Shown: one piece after another, positions 7,775-10,527 of the stretch | Layout of the letters: every line of letters begins with the position of its first letter | Numbering within the stretch: position 1 is the stretch's first letter | DNA from: CAYPKW01 sp964411425 | GTDB lineage: Bacteria > Pseudomonadota > Alphaproteobacteria > Dongiales > Dongiaceae | Direction: 5' to 3' | Assembly (NCBI GenBank): GCA_964411425.1 | Contig: CAYPKW010000082.1 | Coordinates: forward strand, 1-10,527 | DNA: 10,527 nt | Notes under the pieces: generated by a model | The model's input: only the letters and a program-made list of their open reading frames with translations | What the model was told of the DNA's origin: nothing | Databases searched by the model: none | Program-made: the position numbers and the translations under genes

Positions 7775-7807
7775 CCCACGCATTGCGATGAGGCTGGACA
7801 AATCGCC

Positions 7808-7841
7808 TTGAAATATGTAGCTACGTTCGTATATACGTAGC
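7808..7841 (+). promoter_or_regulatory. Promoter with overlapping palindromic operator of brnTA module 2
   Basis: TTGAAA (7808-7813) and TATATA (7830-7835) are separated by 16 bp, a good sigma-70 pair. Overlapping the -10 is a perfect inverted repeat GCTACGT-N8-ACGTAGC (7820-7826 and 7835-7841). The BrnT ATG (7844) is only 8 bp after the -10 and has no Shine-Dalgarno, so the mRNA may start at or within a base or two of the ATG (leaderless). Family knowledge: BrnA antitoxins repress their own promoters, so the palindrome is the likely BrnA site. Confidence 0.6.
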
Positions 7842-7843
7842 GG

Positions 7844-8137
7844 ATGGACTGCGAGTGGGACGAGCGGAAACGCCGGACTAACCTCTCGAAGCATGGCGTG
7901 GATTTCAGGGACGCCTGTCGAATTTTCGCCGGCCCGACCGTCGAGGCCGCGGACGCTCGGCGCGACTACGAGGAGGCCCGATTCGGCGCCTACGGCAAGG
8001 TCGACGGCGTCGTCCTCTTCGTCGTCTATGCATGGCGCCGTGGCAGGCGCCGACCGTTCGGCGCAAGGAAGGCAGGAAGCAATGAGCGTGAAGCGTACCG
8101 TTCGGCGCTCGCCTCGGCAAAGGGCGGCGCCGGCTAG
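7844..8137 (+). CDS. brnT: BrnT-family ribonuclease toxin (module 2), divergent C-terminal motif
   Basis: A 97-residue BrnT toxin starting MDCEWDERKRRTNLSKHGVDF, the family's N-terminal signature, at the ATG right after the promoter/operator. The centre (RFGAYGKVDGVVLFVVYAW, 46-64) fits the RelE-like sheet. The segment usually reading close to R-I-I-S-A-R-K-A reads RRPFGARKAGSNEREAY (69-85), so the residues just before ARKA differ; whether RNase activity survives cannot be told from sequence. No ribosome site is visible, consistent with leaderless translation. It overlaps brnA by 56 bp, a long overlap that may couple synthesis of toxin and antitoxin. Its expected target is mRNA, giving bacteriostatic translation arrest when the antitoxin is degraded. 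Confidence 0.85.
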   Translation: MDCEWDERKRRTNLSKHGVDFRDACRIFAGPTVEAADARRDYEEARFGAYGKVDGVVLFVVYAWRRGRRRPFGARKAGSNEREAYRSALASAKGGAG

Positions 8138-8399
8138 GAAGAGCAAGACGGACTGGAAGCGGCTGGCCAAGATGTCCAACGCCGAGATCGCGGCTGCGCA
8201 CGCCGCGGACAAGGATACTTTCCTGCCCGACGCGGCCTGGTGGCGGCGGGCGCGTGTCGTCATGCCGGCATCGAAGAAGCTGGTATCGTTGCGTCTCGAT
8301 GCGGACGTGTTAGACTGGTTCCAGAAACAGGGCCGAGGGTACCAGACGAAGCTGAACGCCGTCCTGAGATCGTACGTGGCGGCTCAAGCGGACTGCTAG
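8082..8399 (+). CDS. brnA: BrnA-family antitoxin (module 2)
   Basis: A 105-residue classical BrnA antitoxin that should neutralise the overlapping BrnT and repress the shared promoter. Family signatures: TDWKRLAKMSNAEI (23-36) in the toxin-binding N-terminal half, an acidic FLPDAAWW (47-54), then KKLVSLRLDADVLDWF (65-80) and GRGYQTKLNAVLRSYV (84-99), the C-terminal ribbon-helix-helix DNA-binding domain. The ATG at 8082 has AGGAAG 3 nt before it; the same frame is open further upstream, but that part lies inside brnT in another frame and does not look like protein. The first 20 residues are strongly basic. It is a different antitoxin type from module 1, so the two systems are probably not recent copies of each other and cross-neutralisation is unlikely. 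Confidence 0.88.
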   Translation: MSVKRTVRRSPRQRAAPARKSKTDWKRLAKMSNAEIAAAHAADKDTFLPDAAWWRRARVVMPASKKLVSLRLDADVLDWFQKQGRGYQTKLNAVLRSYVAAQADC

Positions 8400-8554
8400 G
8401 CCGAGCGCGGCGGTTCTTAAGCGCATCGCCTTCCCGGCGCGCCAGCGGTCCGCGCGCCGGAGCGGCGATCCTGGAAGTCCATAGCGCTTCGATCTGCCTG
8501 CTGACGGGCGCAGCCTCGGTCCACTGCGCCGGATGGTGTAGCCGCCGGCGCGGG

Positions 8555-8563
8555 GGAGGGAGG
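8555..8563 (+). promoter_or_regulatory. Strong ribosome binding site of the radical SAM gene
   Basis: GGAGGGAGG ends 5 nt before the ATG at 8569. It settles the start in favour of 8569 over the in-frame ATG at 8596, which has no comparable site. Confidence 0.65.
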
Positions 8564-8568
8564 CCCCC

Positions 8569-10116
8569 ATGCGGCGCCAACAGGCAATTGCATCGATGCC
8601 CGCGGCACTCTCCCCGAAGCGGCGGAAGCGGGTGCTCATCGTCAACGCCTTCTTCGACGAATACCGGCGCGCGACCGGCAGCCCGCAGCGCATGCCGCGG
8701 TCGATGGGGCCGGTCTATCTGGCCGGCGCCTTCGCCGCCGACGCTTGCGAGGTCCGGCTCTACAACGAGCAATACAGCGGCTCGCTTGTCGACATCGAAC
8801 TGCTCGGCTGGCCCGACATGCTGGTGCTGACGGGCCTCACCTCCAGTTTCGACCGCATGCTGCATTTGACCGCCTACGCCCGCGCGCTCAACGAGCGCGT
8901 CGTCGTCGTGGCGGGGGGGCCGCCCGTGCGTGCCTTGCCGCGCCGCGCCGCCCGCTTCTTCGACTACGCCTGCCGCGGCGACATCGAGGAGCTGCAGGCC
9001 GTCGCCGGCGCTGTCTTCGGCCCCGGCCATGTCGCCGTCGATGCCTTCCCGCGCTTCGACCTGGCGCCGCCGTCGCGCCTGATCGGCTACGTCGAATCGA
9101 GCCGCAACTGCAATTTCCGCTGCAGCTTCTGCGCGTTGACCGCGGAACAGGGAAAATACCAGACCTACGATCTCGACTACGTACGGCGCCAGATCCTCGC
9201 CGTCGGCAAGCCGCAGATCGTCTTCATCGACAACAACTTCTACGGCAACGACAGGAATTTCTTTCTGGCGCGGATCGAGCTCCTGGGCGAGCTCCGCCGC
9301 GCCGGGCGGATCGAGGGCTGGACCGCGATCCTGACCGGCGATTTCTTCGCCCGGCCCGAGAACCTGGAACTGGCGCGCGCGGCCGGCTGCTGGGGACTGT
9401 TCAGCGGTGTCGAAACGTTCGACGCCGCGACGCTGCGCTCGTACAACAAGCGGCACAACATGCTGGTGCCCCAAGTCGAAATGATCCGCGCCTGCCTCGA
9501 GGCCGGCATCTACTTCGCCTACGGCATCATGCTCGACCCGAGCACCCGGCCCCTCGCCGACCTGCGGCGCGAGATCGAGTTCATCCTCGATACGCCCGAG
9601 ATCAGCCTGCCGGCCTTTTTCACGCTCGCCATCCCGCTCCTCGGCACGCCCTACTTCCGGGACTGCGTCAAGAACCGGCTGCTGTTCGCCAACACCAGAT
9701 TGCATGACCTCGACGGCGTCACGCTCACCATGCGGCCGCTCGATCCGATGCCGGAGGTCCTCGAATTCGTCCGCGGACTGCCGAGGCTCAGCGGCTATCG
9801 TCTCAAAGTGATGCGCCACGTCGCGCAATTCCTGTGGCGCTACCGGCGCCGGCTCGCCCCCCTGCAGCTGTCGGCGGAGGCGGTCAGCGCCGCGCTCATC
9901 GGCATGGAGAGCTTCGCCAGCTCGCCCCGCCGGTTCCGCCGCCGCGATCCTCGGCGCACATATTTCGGCCCGACGGAGGTAGAGGACCCGCTCTACCGGC
10001 CGCTGATCCGCCTGCCCGCGCGCTACGAAGGCCACTTCCGCCCGACCATGGTGACCGACGCCTCCGGCGCGCTGGCCTGCGACGTGGCGGAGGACCTCGG
10101 CCCCGCCATGGCCTGA
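8569..10116 (+). CDS. B12-binding-domain radical SAM protein of unknown function
   Basis: A 515-residue radical SAM enzyme, expected to hold a 4Fe-4S cluster on Cys181, Cys185 and Cys188 (CxxxCxxC within SRNCNFRCSFCAL) and to cleave S-adenosylmethionine. The N-terminal 20-150 region looks like the B12-binding fold of class-B-like radical SAM proteins: RVLIVNAFFDE, GPVYLAG, MLVLTGLTSSFDRM, VVVVAGGPPVRALP, then DYACRGDIEEL. It lacks DxHxxG, which is normal for this class. The core barrel shows VFIDNNFYGN (218-227) and GLFSGVETFD (276-285). The tail after about residue 380 is unfamiliar and basic (RYRRRL, SSPRRFRRRDPRR) and may bind substrate or membrane. The class includes methyltransferases and ring-forming enzymes of secondary, lipid and pigment metabolism; the substrate here is unknown. 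It is alone on its strand between brnTA module 2 and the HIG1 gene. Confidence 0.85.
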   Translation: MRRQQAIASMPAALSPKRRKRVLIVNAFFDEYRRATGSPQRMPRSMGPVYLAGAFAADACEVRLYNEQYSGSLVDIELLGWPDMLVLTGLTSSFDRMLHLTAYARALNERVVVVAGGPPVRALPRRAARFFDYACRGDIEELQAVAGAVFGPGHVAVDAFPRFDLAPPSRLIGYVESSRNCNFRCSFCALTAEQGKYQTYDLDYVRRQILAVGKPQIVFIDNNFYGNDRNFFLARIELLGELRRAGRIEGWTAILTGDFFARPENLELARAAGCWGLFSGVETFDAATLRSYNKRHNMLVPQVEMIRACLEAGIYFAYGIMLDPSTRPLADLRREIEFILDTPEISLPAFFTLAIPLLGTPYFRDCVKNRLLFANTRLHDLDGVTLTMRPLDPMPEVLEFVRGLPRLSGYRLKVMRHVAQFLWRYRRRLAPLQLSAEAVSAALIGMESFASSPRRFRRRDPRRTYFGPTEVEDPLYRPLIRLPARYEGHFRPTMVTDASGALACDVAEDLGPAMA

Positions 10117-10118
10117 AC

Positions 10119-10139
10119 GAGCGCCGCGTGGAGGCGCTC
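10119..10139. terminator. GC-rich hairpin after the radical SAM gene, possible terminator
   Basis: GAGCGCC (10119-10125) and GGCGCTC (10133-10139) form a perfect 7-bp stem with a 7-base loop, starting 2 bp after the stop codon. No U-tract follows (TGGCCCCC), so any rho-independent termination would be weak. It is placed to separate the radical SAM gene from the HIG1 gene. Confidence 0.35.
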
Positions 10140-10162
10140 TGGCCCCCGCCCCGTCGCCGCGC

Positions 10163-10168
10163 TATAAG
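10163..10168 (+). promoter_or_regulatory. Candidate -10 element for a leaderless HIG1-type transcript
   Basis: TATAAG lies with its end 6 bp before the ATG at 10175, so a transcript would begin at about the first base of the start codon. No Shine-Dalgarno is present and the -35 region is poor. This is positional inference only. Confidence 0.3.
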
Positions 10169-10174
10169 TCGGCG

Positions 10175-10372
10175 ATGGACGGGTTCGTGTTCGGCCTCCT
10201 CGTCGCCGCCATGGCGGCGACGCTCGTGGTGTTGTTCGCAGGCCTCGTCAGCATGGCGCGCGGCGGCGAGTTCAATCGCAAGCACGCCAACATGCTCATG
10301 GTTTGGCGCGTCGGCCTGCAGGCGACAGCGGTCCTCTTGTTCCTGCTGCTGGTCCTGGTGCTCGGCCGGTAG
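10175..10372 (+). CDS. Small twin-transmembrane HIG1-domain protein
   Basis: A 65-residue inner-membrane protein with two hydrophobic helices (about residues 4-26 and 46-63) joined by a short polar loop SMARGGEFNRKHANMLM (26-42). The FAGL...MARGGEFNRKHANMLM stretch is the hallmark of bacterial HIG1-type proteins, related to mitochondrial respiratory supercomplex factors; the bacterial role is not well established, but a link to respiratory complexes is plausible. The ATG at 10175 has no ribosome site and follows a TATAAG box. The next gene begins 5 bp after its stop, so the pair is probably an operon. In many alphaproteobacteria, as I recall, this protein precedes a cobalamin adenosyltransferase and the ETF genes. 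Confidence 0.88.
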   Translation: MDGFVFGLLVAAMAATLVVLFAGLVSMARGGEFNRKHANMLMVWRVGLQATAVLLFLLLVLVLGR

Positions 10373-10377
10373 GCCGC

Positions 10378-10527
10378 ATGGTGCGGCTCACGCGCATCTA
10401 CACGCGGGGCGGCGACAAGGGCCGGACCTCGCTCGGCGACGGCGCGCGGGTGCCCAAGCACGACCGGCGGGTCGGCGCCTACGGCGCGGTGGACGAGGCC
10501 AACGCCGCGATCGGCGTCGCGCGCCCG
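10378..10527 (+). CDS. ATP:cob(I)alamin adenosyltransferase (PduO type), 5' part only
   Basis: The first 50 residues of a PduO-type adenosyltransferase, which transfers adenosyl from ATP to reduced corrin to make adenosylcobalamin. Visible are LTRIYTRGGDKGRTSLGDG (residues 4-22, the N-terminal ATP-binding loop), VPKHD, and VGAYGAVDEANAAIG (32-46), all typical of the family's start. The gene runs off the right edge. In automatic annotation it is often named cob(I)yrinic acid a,c-diamide adenosyltransferase; PduO and CobO types are unrelated, and this is clearly PduO. Its product is the cofactor of the Ecm mutase at the other end of the window, so its presence in the same neighbourhood is functionally coherent. 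Confidence 0.9.
   Translation, partial: MVRLTRIYTRGGDKGRTSLGDGARVPKHDRRVGAYGAVDEANAAIGVARP

Larger units (their letters stand above)
7418..7843. other. Gene-free stretch between the HARE-HTH gene and brnTA module 2
   Basis: No open frame here looks like a real protein. The longest (minus strand, 7347-7772) is rich in Arg, Ala and Ser, resembles no family I know, and runs through the HARE-HTH promoter and repeats. The stretch holds a strong inverted repeat (7739-7774) and, at its right end, the promoter and operator of the second brnT. The remainder could be decayed mobile DNA, but I see no transposase motif, terminal repeats or tRNA. Confidence 0.5.

Noticed and set aside
8053..8108. 12-bp direct repeat ACCGTTCGGCGC (8053-8064 and 8097-8108) at the brnT/brnA overlap
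   Set aside because: In GC-rich DNA 11-12-bp matches are frequent by chance and this one explains nothing on its own.
8400..8568. Possible cobalamin riboswitch before the radical SAM gene (GTCCACTG near 8518-8525)
   Set aside because: The short match is not accompanied by the other conserved B12-element segments in order, and a strong, unoccluded ribosome site follows.
8260..10035. 591-codon minus-strand open frame opposite the radical SAM gene
   Set aside because: The plus strand carries the CxxxCxxC radical SAM protein with a strong ribosome site; the antisense text has no motif and continues unchanged into non-homologous DNA.

Overview
The window is GC-rich chromosomal DNA, most likely from an alphaproteobacterium. 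This is inferred from the linked ethylmalonyl-CoA (EMC) pathway genes, the MetZ-type methionine gene, the HIG1-type twin-helix protein and the PduO-type cobalamin adenosyltransferase, all of which read like alphaproteobacterial proteins. I cannot assign a genus.

Left half (1-6164), conserved metabolic block. Two divergent transcription units share a gap of about 107 bp. Leftwards run metZ (O-succinylhomoserine sulfhydrylase) and then ecm (coenzyme-B12-dependent ethylmalonyl-CoA mutase, which runs off the left edge). Rightwards run ccr (crotonyl-CoA carboxylase/reductase, TTG start) and mcd (methylsuccinyl-CoA dehydrogenase). Ccr makes ethylmalonyl-CoA from crotonyl-CoA, CO2 and NADPH; Ecm converts (2R)-ethylmalonyl-CoA to methylsuccinyl-CoA; Mcd oxidises that to mesaconyl-CoA. 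The window therefore holds three consecutive signature steps of acetyl-CoA assimilation without the glyoxylate cycle.

Middle (about 6150-8400), accessory pocket. Two BrnT/BrnA toxin-antitoxin modules with different antitoxin types flank a lone leftward gene for a HARE-type winged-helix protein with a possible ribbon-helix-helix tail. About 490 bp upstream of that gene are gene-free but rich in signals: a near-consensus sigma-70 promoter inside an inverted repeat, stepped CAGG repeats, a strong hairpin, and a promoter/operator abutting the second brnT. The first brnTA module lies between two copies of the mcd 3' end spaced exactly 630 bp apart. The coding differences between the copies are mostly synonymous, so the module looks inserted at the mcd 3' end by an event that rebuilt the gene's tail.

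Right part (8569-10527). An uncharacterised radical SAM protein with a B12-binding-like N-terminal domain is followed by a small HIG1-type membrane protein and the start of an ATP:cob(I)alamin adenosyltransferase. That enzyme makes adenosylcobalamin, the cofactor of Ecm, so the right edge connects functionally with the left edge across the accessory pocket.

The most unusual observation is the 630-bp brnTA cassette bounded by mcd-tail repeats. I do not see a clearly new multi-gene system. The radical SAM protein and the HARE-HTH gene are the least understood genes here.
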